A stretch of DNA of 53,751 nucleotides from Planctomycetaceae bacterium (GTDB lineage Bacteria; Planctomycetota; Planctomycetia; Planctomycetales; Planctomycetaceae), in the NCBI GenBank assembly GCA_021732415.1, contig JAKFVC010000194.1, positions 1-53,751 of the forward strand. Reading direction: 5' to 3'. Made by a program: the position numbers and the translations under genes. The notes under the pieces are model-generated. The model made no database searches. It saw only the letters and a program-made list of their open reading frames with translations, and was not told the origin of the DNA. Below, piece by piece: positions 8,573-17,727 of the stretch. Within the stretch, counting starts at the first letter, position 1, and each line of letters opens with the position of its first letter.

Positions 8573-9571
8573 ATGAAACGCGAAAGTAGCCGTAAGGCAA
8601 ATGAGACGAGGCGTATTGTGTTTCTGGCTTTCCCCCAAGTCGTCCTGCTCGATCTAATCGGCCCTTGGGATGTACTCAATCTCGCAAACACGCTGGCGAA
8701 CGATGAAACGCCGCCCTATGAACTGGAACTGGTCAGCGGCGACGATTCCGCAGCGATTCTCTCTTTCGGAGGCATTTCGATGGCGAGCCAACAATCGGCA
8801 TCCAAATGCCGAGGTGCCATCGACACGCTGATGGTTCCAGCCGCTGGCATGAGTTGGCAATCGCCACCGTCGGCACACTCATTGACTGTGTTGCGTCGAT
8901 TGGCAGGACGTTCTCGCCGCATCGTATCGATCTGTGGTGGGGCGATGCTCCTCGCGGCAGCCGGATTACTCGACGGAAAGAAAGCGACGACCCATTGGCG
9001 CGGAACCGACGAACTCGCCGCGCGTTTCCCCAACGTCAATGTCCAGCCCGATTCGATTTTCGTGAAAGATGGAAACGTCTATACTTCAGCCGGGGTCACA
9101 GCGGGGATTGACCTGGCATTAGCTCTGGTGGAGGAAGACTTGGGGCGAGCGATGGCCCTCAACTGTGCTCGCTACCTTGTTGTCTTTATGCGCCGTCCCG
9201 GTGGCCAATCCCAGTTCAGCGCCACGTTGGAGTCTCAACAGGCAGAGCGGAACTCGATCAACGAACTCATCGCGTGGGTCACTGACAACCTCGCCAGCAA
9301 TCTCTCGGTGGAAACGATGGCCGACAGAGTCCACATGAGCCTCCGCAACTTCTCCCGTGTTTTCCGTAGCGAGACCGGACAGACCCCCGCAGCCCTCGTC
9401 GAAAAACTGCGAGTCGATGCCGCCCGCCGCCGCCTTGAGGAAACCGACGAACCACTCGAAACAATCGCCACCGCCTGCGGCTTCGGCAGCGCGGACTCGA
9501 TGCGACGTTCATTCCACCGAATCGTGAAGGTCGCTCCTAACGACTACCGGAAACGATTCTGCATAGACTGA
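8573..9571 (+). CDS. GlxA-family AraC-type transcriptional regulator
   Basis: A 332-residue two-domain regulator. Residues about 12-195 form a DJ-1/PfpI-like sensor domain with a cysteine elbow in SICGGAMLLAAAGLL and ATTHW. Residues about 225-325 form an AraC double helix-turn-helix (SVETMADRVHMSLRNFSRVF, then ATACGFGSADSMRRSFHR). This is the GlxA/FtrA arrangement. It faces the Tat-exported DJ-1 gene across about 200 bp, so it most likely regulates the two DJ-1 genes. GAGGAA precedes the ATG. No clear operator stood out in the intergenic region 8371-8572. The family call is sure; the targets are inferred from divergent placement. Confidence 0.92.
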   Translation: MKRESSRKANETRRIVFLAFPQVVLLDLIGPWDVLNLANTLANDETPPYELELVSGDDSAAILSFGGISMASQQSASKCRGAIDTLMVPAAGMSWQSPPSAHSLTVLRRLAGRSRRIVSICGGAMLLAAAGLLDGKKATTHWRGTDELAARFPNVNVQPDSIFVKDGNVYTSAGVTAGIDLALALVEEDLGRAMALNCARYLVVFMRRPGGQSQFSATLESQQAERNSINELIAWVTDNLASNLSVETMADRVHMSLRNFSRVFRSETGQTPAALVEKLRVDAARRRLEETDEPLETIATACGFGSADSMRRSFHRIVKVAPNDYRKRFCID

Positions 9572-9690
9572 CCTAATTCCTTGGCAGGTCACTGTGAAAA
9601 TTAGCAATGAGTCGAATGGTGTCTTATTCTGCAAACCAATGAGCCACGTTGAGACCTGCAAGAAGGAGGCCAAAGTCACGATTTCTTCGG

Positions 9691-10023
9691 TCAACAAGTC
9701 CGGATGCGACAGCCTCCAAGCGGACTTTGTAACACTGATACGGTGCCATTGTGATTCATGATAGTTCGATTGACCGGGGCGAGTCCCAATCCGACGCCGG
9801 AATCGTTTTCTGTGAGCCGCACAAAATGCTCAAAGACTCGTCCAGGATCAGCCTCAGGAATACCGGGGCCGTCATCATCGACATCGATGGTCGTTCCGGT
9901 CGGAGAATGGCTGGCATTCACAACAAAGCGGTGTCGAGTGAAACGACTGGCATTGTCCAACAGGTTGCGTAACACATGTGTAAGTCCATTTCGGGAGCAT
10001 CGCTTCTTCCGGAGATGCTGCAT
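9691..10023 (-). pseudogene. Sensor histidine kinase, ATPase-domain remnant
   Basis: A 110-residue frame holding only the HATPase_c domain of a sensor kinase. The N box is HVLRNLLDNASRF, the G1 box DVDDDGPGIPE, an F-box-like VFEHFVRL, and the G2 box GVGLGLAPVNRTIMNH. The sensor, membrane and HisKA phospho-acceptor parts are missing, and the upstream sequence holds no matching frame. I read it as the 3' end of a decayed sensor-kinase gene. No adjacent response regulator remains. A stand-alone ATPase protein is less likely because nothing resembling a ribosome site precedes it. Confidence 0.7.
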
Positions 10024-10174
10024 GAGTTATGATAGAAGATCAGACAATACAATTCATTTCGTCTGGCAGTTGGAGAAGACGTTCTGCCACGCCTTAGTTT
10101 GTGAGTCCTACTCGATTGGACAGGTCTTGAATTAGCAACAGATGGGATGCATCCAGTCCAGTGACCCCGGTCAG

Positions 10175-10200
10175 AAAAAGTTCTATTGGTGTCCTCCCGC
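10175..10200. repeat. Dispersed repeat, copy 1 (AAAAAGTTCTAYTKGTGTCCT core)
   Basis: AAAAAGTTCTATTGGTGTCC followed by TCCCGC. A close copy lies at 17280-17305 (AAAAAGTTCTACTTGTGTCC, then TCTTGC) in the same orientation. Both sit in non-coding DNA beyond an end of the giant exoprotein gene, about 7.1 kb apart. The element type is unknown. Confidence 0.6.
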
Positions 10201-10216
10201 CTCCACTTTAAGATTA

Positions 10217-10250
10217 AACATCCCTTCATCGATCTCGATGAAGGGATGTT
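10217..10250. terminator. Strong hairpin, likely bidirectional terminator
   Basis: Arms AACATCCCTTCATCGA (10217-10232) and TCGATGAAGGGATGTT (10235-10250) are perfect 16-bp complements with a 2-base centre. An AGTCTTTT tract follows on the plus strand, and A/T-rich sequence follows on the minus strand. It lies about 245 bp downstream of the minus-strand giant exoprotein gene and probably ends its transcript. Confidence 0.7.
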
Positions 10251-10496
10251 AGTCTTTTACCCCATGAGATTTACGCGTTTGGTCTAGACGAAACCCGTGT
10301 GTTCAGCGGAATCGGGAAATTGACAGGAAAACCTTGTAACACCTTTATCCCATTGATGTTGCCGAGTTCAATTGTTTGCTTGCCTCAGGCCGGCGAATAC
10401 TTGGCAATCGTGGCAGCTTCCCTGCCACGGCATTTTGTCTTGTCCGACACTTTGTTCGACGTCGCAGTGCGAGGTGCGGCAAAACGATACGATCAA

Positions 10497-13400
10497 TCAA
10501 CTCACGACGACATCCTTGGTCACGGGATCGCTCCCATGTCCGGTCTCGTCGATGACTTCGAATTGTATCGTCCGGGTGCCGCGATCCCGCTTGTGGCTCT
10601 GGAACGAAATGTTCTTCAAGACTCGCTGGGCAAATTCAGTCGACGTACTGCTATTGAATGTGATTTCCAGCGGAGTTTCGGCGACTCCACCGGTGACGGT
10701 TCCGATGACTTGCTTACCGAGCATCAACGCTCCTGACTTCGTGACCTGCAATTTGTTGGCACCCTTGCCGTTGGTGGCGACTCGCACGCGATCACGCGTT
10801 TTCACTCCCGCGACAATGGATACCTTAATCTTACCCGTGTTGAAGTCCGCCGTGTCCTGATCCTGGAGTGTCGCCGACGGAGCGATGATGACCTCGCGAC
10901 CCTTTACGGACGGCGTTGAACCAGGTCCCACCGTCACGACTGGTGCGTCGCTGACATTGGTAATGGTCAGGGTATAGTTCACCGACGCATCCACCGCGCC
11001 GCCCACCGCGGCGTCATCCACATTGACCGTCACGGCGTACGTGGTCTTCGTCTCGAAGTCCAGGACGGTCCCGGCCTTCAACCGCAGTTCAGTGCCGACA
11101 ATCTCAAAGCTTGCCGCATCCGCTCCGCCGAGGCTGAGCGTGTTGGTACCAAGCGCATCATCGGTCACAACGATATCTGCCACCTTGATTGCCGTGGCGG
11201 TATCCGTGCCTTCGGGCAACGTGGTGACAGTGTTCTCCAAGGCAACTGCCGACGGCGCCGTGTTAGTGAAGATCGTATCGTTGCGTGCTCCCAGATTCTG
11301 AATGCGGGTGTCGAGAGCCGCCGACGTATCGGGGGTGTTAAAGGCCGGACCATTGACCGGGTATTCGTCCTGCAAGTAGTTGCTCAGTGCTGCTTGCTCG
11401 CCCACGCCGAGATCGACTCGATTGGTGCCGAATGTCGGGAACGGGTAGTTGTCGCCGCCCAAACCATTGTTGTCACCGTCGTCAATCAGGAAGCTGAGAG
11501 TCACGATGCGGAACTGGCGGTTGGGATCACCCACCACGACACCGTTCTCGACGATCTTCTCCACCACCAAGCCATTCTCGTCGATGCGGGCGAGGTTGCG
11601 AATGCGATTGCCTTCAATGGTCACCGTGGCGATGCCGGCGCCTCCAGTCAGCACCTGTGCGGTTTGCGTGGTGTCAAAGCTGAAGGCAATGCCGCCAATC
11701 TGCGGGAATTGGCCGGGCGTCGCGCCAGGTGCGGTCGCGGCGACGGCATGTTCCAGAAGGCGCTTCAGGTTGGCCGCCGAGACTGTGATCATCGACAGGC
11801 TATTGTTGAACCGCAGTGAATTCTCGATGTCGAGTTGTGAGATGTCTCCAGCGTTCTTGCCAGCCGCCGGGTTGGCAACTGTCGCCACGCGGTTGACGTC
11901 GATGACATTTCCTTCATCGTCCAGGACGTCTTCGGTCGAACCGATCGAGTCTCGGATGCCGCCACCGTTCTTAATCGACACGGTCACCGTAGGGTCAGTC
12001 GCCTGAGCCCGGGCCAAGTTCGCATCCGCGGTCAGGTTGCCGAGATTGGTCTCTTCCGTCCGAATTTCGGCCCGCAGTCCATTCAGGTAGACGTCGGTGT
12101 GACCGTAAATGATTCCATCCTTCGTATTGATCACGCTGGCGACGGCGTCGGTCACTTGTTTAACCGCTGCTCCCTTCGTCCCCGGGAGGAACGGATCGTT
12201 CAGATTGCCCCACAGATCTTGAACCCCCTGATTGTCGGTCGCATAGGCCCCGCTCTCTGCCGTCACATAACTGCCCGGCAGCAATTTCCCCTGGGCATCG
12301 AATTCGATCACCAGGCGACCGACGTACCTATAATTACCGTCGGTGTTGACGATCAGGCCGGCGTCGCCATCCGCATTTGTGAACGAGAGGGGATAACTTC
12401 CGTCGGCGGAGTCTCCGGCACGGAGGCGATCAGTCGCGTCGGCCAACAACGTATTCGAACCACCGGCAATCACGATATCGACACCATGCAGCAGCGGCGC
12501 CAAGGCTTGCTCATAGCTGATTTGCTGCAAGTGAGACATCACGATGATCTTGTTTGTTCCGCTGGCGATCAGTGCGTCGATCGCTGGCTGCACGATGGCC
12601 GCCAAGGCAGCCATGTCTTCCGCATTCGCGGGGCTGACTCCCACTGATCCCGGCGATGAGATGCTCGCGAGCATCGGCGTGGTCACGCCGACAACGCCGA
12701 TCTTCTGGCCCCCTTCCGTGATGATTGCCGAAGGGGCGACTCGGCCCTTAATCGTGTTGGACTCCAGTCCTCCAGCACGAGTCAATCCGTTGAAATTGGC
12801 GTCCGTCGTGAAGTTGAGATTGGAGCTGAGGTACGGGAACTGAGCACCGCCCCAAGGCGCCGCTGCGGCAATGATGTTGCGAACTTCTCGGGTGCCTGCG
12901 TCGAACTCGTGATTCCCGAACGCGGAGGCCTCGATGCCAATGCGGTTCAGGATTTCAATATCGGCTCGTCCCACGGATGCTGCCCCAGTGCCACCCAGCA
13001 ATGCATTCAGAGCGGGATCACCGCCGGCATTGAAGAACGTGCCTGGAATAAAATTGTCGCCCGACGAGAGAATCAGTGTGTTACTAAAGAGGTTGTCGAA
13101 GAAATCGACCACGGCGGCAAAGTTGGGTGCATCCTGCACCGCGGCCAGGCCGGCTTCCATGTCAGAGGCATGGAGCAGTTGCAGCGTGTAGTTGACGGTC
13201 ACCGTAAAGCTGGTCTCGACGGATAGTCCGCCGGCATCCTCGGCAGTCACGGTGATAACGCTGATGCCAGATTTCGTCGGGTCATAGTTCAGCGACAGTT
13301 GTCCGCCAACGATTTGCACGCTGGAAAAGAGCAGAGGATTCGAATTGGACGACACCGTGTAAACCAGATCCTCGTCTGCGGTATCGGCATCGCTAAACGC

Positions 13401-16400
13401 TCCGAAAAGATCGACGACATTCGGAGCGGCACCCTGCCGAACCAAGACGTTGTTCAGCGTGCCCGCTGTCGGGGCGGTGTTCACGATAATCGAATAAATC
13501 GTGGCGGTGCCGCTGACTTCGTTGCCCGTGACCACCAACGGCTGGCCAGTGGGGCTGGCGGCAGCGGGGATGAAAATGATCCCTTCCGGCGAGAGATCGG
13601 TCTGGCCCGGAGTCCCTGGCGCATTGGTGGCCGGGTTCGTATACGTGACAAACTGCGGATGGAGTGGATCGGTCACATCGAAGGTGATGAAGCCCCCCAC
13701 CCGTTCGAGGCCAACAAACGCATAGGTCCGGCCGTCGATGACGCCGATCGCAACCCCTTCCGGCTCGGGACCCTTGTTGTCCGAGCGGGTATCGAACGAC
13801 GCGGCCGCGCCGTCGCTGTTGAAGAATGCGGGGAACTGGGCCGCGCTAATCTGCTCCAGAGCGTCGCCGGAATCGAAGATCCGGTTGCCGGCCGCGTCCC
13901 AGATTGTGAACGAACGCGCGCCGTAGATCTGGATGCGGTCGAAGTCGCCGTCGCCGTCCAAATCCCCGTCCAACGCGGAACTCGTGAGCCGTCCCAGCAC
14001 AGCATTGTTCTTCAGTGCCGCGGCGTTGGGGAATGCGGTGGGATCCAGCACATAACCGGCGGCTCCGATCCGGCGTTCCTCACCCGAAGTAAAGTCTTCT
14101 CGAGAATCCCCTTCGTTGGCGGTAATGAAGTAGTTCTTGCCACCGACCGAATAAGCGGCCGCGCCATCGGGCATGTACATGCCAAACACCGGCTGCTGAT
14201 TGATGCTGATCTTACCTCCGCCGGCCTGAGTTCCATCCACGTCGCGATCGCTGCCGTCCAGACCGTTGCCGCCGGTGAAGTCGATTAGGCCCAGGCGGAT
14301 GGGATCCGGATTCGGGTTGACTGGTGCCGAACCGTTGCCGACGATGGCGCCAGCCATCTGGAAGTCGTTGTCGTTGATCAGGGCGATCGTGTCGCTATCG
14401 ATCACGGCCAGCCCTTCGAGTTTGCCAACGCCGGTGTAACCGATGGCGGCGGCGTTCACGACCAACCGCTTGTTGACCGGGCGGATGCCGTTCGTCGCCA
14501 AACCGGCTGGAGACAGACTCTCCAGCGTCATTCCCGCGGTCGCGATGGCGATCGGGGTGCCCGTGACGTTGGTGGCGCCCGTCAGATTGATCTCGTAGAT
14601 CAATTTGTTGGAGTCGGTCGTGGTGCGGTCGTCTCGCTCGACGACCAGGAACTTGCCCCCCCCGAGCGACACGGCGTCGCCGATCTTGTCGGTCTTGGCG
14701 GTGCCGGCGCCGGTCGTATCTCGCATCACGTAGACATATTCACCCGTGACGGTGTTGGTCGTGGTTTCGAACTCCACGATGCGGATCACGCCGTTGTTTC
14801 GGACTGCGGCGGAGCCAGTGGGGTTATCGAGATTCGTCTGGATGAAGGTGTAAATCTTAGTGCCCTCCATCGCGATGGCTTCAAACCCGCGGTTGGCCCT
14901 GCGGAATTGACCGTAGACCGCCGGCAGGGCTTCGGTGCCGAATGTACCGACAGGCTGGCCAGCTGCGGCTGCGGTGCCCTGCGGCACGAACCGGTCGAGC
15001 AGCTTGCCGGTCGCATCAAAGTGGTAGATTGCTGGCCGGTACTCGTCAGGCAGCCAGAAACTGCCGTCTGGGGCGACGACAATGCCTTCCAGGTCCGCGC
15101 CCAGGGGGTCGTTGGGGAGTTGCACGCCAAAGAGGTCCACACCCACTTCATCGGTGTAGGGAGTCCCCTGCGCTGCAGCCTGCAGGTTCGGCAGTCCGGA
15201 GAGCAGCGTCGTGCCATCGGCTTCCTTCAACTGAATCCGGCTGGTGATTGTGATCTGGCCGGTGGCCTGATTGAGTTCGAACCGCACCAGTTCCGGAGTG
15301 AAGTCCGGCAGTGCGAATGGCCGTTCCAGTCCGGGAATGCCGGGAATTGAGTCGCCCGGTTCCCCATTCGGTCCCCGGTCGGTATTGACGATGAACTTCA
15401 GGTTGCCGTTACCGGGGTTGGTCCCTTCGAAATGCAGGCCGGAGAACCCGCCGAGCTTCAGGTCCTGACCGGTCGCTGTCGTGCCGATTACTGGAAGTGT
15501 GCTGGTGTCGAAGTCGTACGTCGTCACGACCGGTGTGCCGGTGCTGAAATCTTTCAACCCCAGCGCCTGGATCGAGGTGATCGTGTTCGTGGTCAGGTCC
15601 AGCACCGCGAACGCATTGCTCTCTTGCAACGTCACGCGAGCCGTGGTGCCATCTGGCGAGACGGCAATGTATTCCGGCTCGGCATCAACCGAAAAACTCT
15701 TGCCAGCGGTGATCCGCACCCCTTGACCGCGCAGCTTGTCTTCCTGGCCGTTGAACGCGGTGAACGTCGCCGTCTGCACGGTGGGATTGAGTACGCCGTT
15801 GGTCAGGCTGATGATGCTGACGGATCCATCAGGATTGACCGTGTCGCCAACATTGGGTTCGCCCTCATTCGCCACCAGGACTTTCAATCCGTCCGGTGTG
15901 AACGTCAGCATGTCCGGCTGCGAACCGACCGTCACCTGGCTCTGGAAAACTCCAGCGGTTGAGAAGAAGACGACAATCCCCACATCTGTCTTGGGTGCGG
16001 CTTCCATCGCCACCGCAACGACGCCATTCTTCACTGCCACGCTGTTGGGCAGCGCCCCAAATCCGGCCAGCGAGATCTCATTGATCTTGGTGGGATTGGT
16101 GGGGTTGCTGATGTCGAGCACATCCAGTCGGTTGTTCGCACCATTTAGGCTGAACAGCCTTTGGGTGATCGGGTCGTGGGCTACGATTTCCGCCACCGCG
16201 GTAGTACCACTGGCATAGCTCCCGATGGGTTCTATGATGAGGGAGTTGTTCGGCGTCGGAGCTTGCAGAATGCTCACCTCGAAAAGCTCGGGACCGAATG
16301 TCGTCAGCAGCGTCCGAGCCTCCAATTCTTCGGTCGAAAACCGACGCCGATTCGCAATCACCCGACGTTTCTTAATCGCCGTGCGGCTGGAGTTCGTACG

Positions 16401-16442
16401 AAAATGATTCAACAGACTGTCAAGCCAATTCGAAAATAGCAT
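10497..16442 (-). CDS. Giant secreted phytase-like / 5'-nucleotidase surface protein
   Basis: A 1981-residue exoprotein. I start it at 16442 (MLFSNWLDS...), with AGGA 9 bases upstream; an in-frame start at 16598 adds an unlikely extension. The N-terminus has a basic stretch and LEARTLL at residues 40-46, the planctomycete variant of a motif common on large exported proteins. Approximate order: beta-propeller of the choice-of-anchor I type (60-290), esterase-like-phytase domain (290-680, with TDRGPNGEPGD and GADLEGIVVAPDG), more propeller (680-1040), metallophosphoesterase (1085-1370, with LLHASDMEAG, SSGDNF, GNHEFD), 5'-nucleotidase C-terminal domain (1440-1670, with IKNGGGIRDS), a cadherin-like repeat (1715-1835) and a beta-rich tail. 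It probably scavenges phosphate from nucleotides or organophosphates at the cell surface. Confidence 0.9.
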   Translation of the reverse strand: MLFSNWLDSLLNHFRTNSSRTAIKKRRVIANRRRFSTEELEARTLLTTFGPELFEVSILQAPTPNNSLIIEPIGSYASGTTAVAEIVAHDPITQRLFSLNGANNRLDVLDISNPTNPTKINEISLAGFGALPNSVAVKNGVVAVAMEAAPKTDVGIVVFFSTAGVFQSQVTVGSQPDMLTFTPDGLKVLVANEGEPNVGDTVNPDGSVSIISLTNGVLNPTVQTATFTAFNGQEDKLRGQGVRITAGKSFSVDAEPEYIAVSPDGTTARVTLQESNAFAVLDLTTNTITSIQALGLKDFSTGTPVVTTYDFDTSTLPVIGTTATGQDLKLGGFSGLHFEGTNPGNGNLKFIVNTDRGPNGEPGDSIPGIPGLERPFALPDFTPELVRFELNQATGQITITSRIQLKEADGTTLLSGLPNLQAAAQGTPYTDEVGVDLFGVQLPNDPLGADLEGIVVAPDGSFWLPDEYRPAIYHFDATGKLLDRFVPQGTAAAAGQPVGTFGTEALPAVYGQFRRANRGFEAIAMEGTKIYTFIQTNLDNPTGSAAVRNNGVIRIVEFETTTNTVTGEYVYVMRDTTGAGTAKTDKIGDAVSLGGGKFLVVERDDRTTTDSNKLIYEINLTGATNVTGTPIAIATAGMTLESLSPAGLATNGIRPVNKRLVVNAAAIGYTGVGKLEGLAVIDSDTIALINDNDFQMAGAIVGNGSAPVNPNPDPIRLGLIDFTGGNGLDGSDRDVDGTQAGGGKISINQQPVFGMYMPDGAAAYSVGGKNYFITANEGDSREDFTSGEERRIGAAGYVLDPTAFPNAAALKNNAVLGRLTSSALDGDLDGDGDFDRIQIYGARSFTIWDAAGNRIFDSGDALEQISAAQFPAFFNSDGAAASFDTRSDNKGPEPEGVAIGVIDGRTYAFVGLERVGGFITFDVTDPLHPQFVTYTNPATNAPGTPGQTDLSPEGIIFIPAAASPTGQPLVVTGNEVSGTATIYSIIVNTAPTAGTLNNVLVRQGAAPNVVDLFGAFSDADTADEDLVYTVSSNSNPLLFSSVQIVGGQLSLNYDPTKSGISVITVTAEDAGGLSVETSFTVTVNYTLQLLHASDMEAGLAAVQDAPNFAAVVDFFDNLFSNTLILSSGDNFIPGTFFNAGGDPALNALLGGTGAASVGRADIEILNRIGIEASAFGNHEFDAGTREVRNIIAAAAPWGGAQFPYLSSNLNFTTDANFNGLTRAGGLESNTIKGRVAPSAIITEGGQKIGVVGVTTPMLASISSPGSVGVSPANAEDMAALAAIVQPAIDALIASGTNKIIVMSHLQQISYEQALAPLLHGVDIVIAGGSNTLLADATDRLRAGDSADGSYPLSFTNADGDAGLIVNTDGNYRYVGRLVIEFDAQGKLLPGSYVTAESGAYATDNQGVQDLWGNLNDPFLPGTKGAAVKQVTDAVASVINTKDGIIYGHTDVYLNGLRAEIRTEETNLGNLTADANLARAQATDPTVTVSIKNGGGIRDSIGSTEDVLDDEGNVIDVNRVATVANPAAGKNAGDISQLDIENSLRFNNSLSMITVSAANLKRLLEHAVAATAPGATPGQFPQIGGIAFSFDTTQTAQVLTGGAGIATVTIEGNRIRNLARIDENGLVVEKIVENGVVVGDPNRQFRIVTLSFLIDDGDNNGLGGDNYPFPTFGTNRVDLGVGEQAALSNYLQDEYPVNGPAFNTPDTSAALDTRIQNLGARNDTIFTNTAPSAVALENTVTTLPEGTDTATAIKVADIVVTDDALGTNTLSLGGADAASFEIVGTELRLKAGTVLDFETKTTYAVTVNVDDAAVGGAVDASVNYTLTITNVSDAPVVTVGPGSTPSVKGREVIIAPSATLQDQDTADFNTGKIKVSIVAGVKTRDRVRVATNGKGANKLQVTKSGALMLGKQVIGTVTGGVAETPLEITFNSSTSTEFAQRVLKNISFQSHKRDRGTRTIQFEVIDETGHGSDPVTKDVVVS

Positions 16443-17279
16443 CGGTGCAAATCCTGTAAGAGTGATTCGGGCGCACGTTGACCGTCCGCGCGCACGAAGT
16501 CTGTCCGCAACGCAGGCGATTATGGTGACAATAGAAGAAAACGTAAGACATCCGTGGGCGAGTGTTTGTCGAAACTCACCTGCATTCGAACGTTCCAAAG
16601 AACAATTTGGAGGGTTGGAGTTCAGATGAACTCACCAGCGATCTACGACGAGTGATACCCACCCTTACGATATCGAAAGGTTTATATAGCGCCCGCCTAC
16701 CCGCTTCCACGATCACGGCGTCACCTTCATTGCAATTTAACCAAGCTCCCCCAGCCCCGCATTTGGCGGCTGAGTAGGCAATAAAGTGTGAGAATTCAAA
16801 ACGAATTCGAGCGGAACAGAAGATTACAATGCTCAGGTGTTCCGATTGAGGCGAAGAAAATCTGAAATTCCGTCAACCAAATTCTCTCCAATTCCTTGTC
16901 CACACGGCCTAGAAATCCTGGGAGAAACTCAGCGATTTTGCATAAAAGTAGGCTGGGTGGCAGTTTTGCTTCGCTACCTGGATTGTCCTGGCCGTGCAAG
17001 TTGCCTGAAACAACTATTTTACGCAAAGGAAGTGTGACAATGTGGGGGCCCGAGGGTGACCTATCGATCGTAGTCCCAATCTCCCAATCATTGATATCGT
17101 GCATTATTCTGATCTGTCGGTCCTTGTGTCACTTGTCTTATTGACATCCGCAAGCTGTATCAGTCCTGTCACACAGTAAGGCATCATCACAGTAATTGTC
17201 ATAAGCACCGCATCTGCTAGTACTTAACATCAAGCAGCCGCGTTCAAATCAAATCACTCCACGTGAACAAGACCTGGAC

Positions 17280-17305
17280 AAAAAGTTCTACTTGTGTCCT
17301 CTTGC
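17280..17305. repeat. Dispersed repeat, copy 2 (AAAAAGTTCTAYTKGTGTCCT core)
   Basis: Same orientation as the copy at 10175-10200, with two mismatches in the 21-base core. It lies in the intergenic DNA downstream of the WD40/FGE-like gene. Confidence 0.6.
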
Positions 17306-17383
17306 ATCCTTGTGGCCTTGGACGCTCATGCCGGCACTGACAGCGGCATCACTGTCGTTCCGGCCCGGTAAGCCATTCGTTCG

Positions 17384-17423
17384 CTGCATCGGTCACATCG
17401 ACTGTGTGTCGGACCGAGGTAGG
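17384..17423. repeat. Dispersed GTCACATCGAC/GTGTCGGACCGA repeat, copy A
   Basis: CTGCATCGGTCACATCGAC (17384-17402) is followed directly by TGTGTGTCGGACCGAGG. This is the most compact copy: both halves, found apart elsewhere, are adjacent here. Related units occur at about 21766-21782, 21873-21891, 27728-27739, 31654-31673 and 44189-44215, all in intergenic DNA. Confidence 0.6.
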
Positions 17424-17727
17424 ATCTTCTCAGGTCGACTCTCCGACTGATACCTTTCATCCCTGTTTCGACGTCTCAACTTGGTGTGGGCGGGGAACCC
17501 GATCGCAGATGTGCGATCAGTGATTGAGCTGGTACGGTGGGAGGCTTGACAAATAGAGAAATAAGACCACCGATCCTTCCAAGCGTTTTGATGACAGAGT
17601 TCGGCGTTTCCTGGTGGCGACTCGAATGATTGCAAACCAGCGAACGACCTCAACATTTGCATGGACGAAGTGGTTCAGCGCGGTCGCCTGGCAGAGATTC
17701 AGCTTCATACGCATTATACGCGCCGAC

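Larger units (their letters stand above)
16443..17727. other. Intergenic stretch, no convincing gene
   Basis: About 1.3 kb between two minus-strand genes. It holds the upstream region of the giant exoprotein, the second copy of the AAAAAGTTCTA repeat and a TCGGTCACATCGAC-type repeat. A 102-codon minus-strand frame at 16796-17104 resembles nothing I recognise and lacks a ribosome site. I see no RNA gene here. Confidence 0.5.

Noticed and set aside
13299-14288. 329-codon plus-strand frame opposite the giant exoprotein
   Set aside because: Antisense shadow of a conserved phytase/nucleotidase gene; low-complexity Arg/Gly-rich text.
16796-17104. 102-codon minus-strand frame in the intergenic stretch
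   Set aside because: No ribosome site, no family resemblance; kept only as a note.
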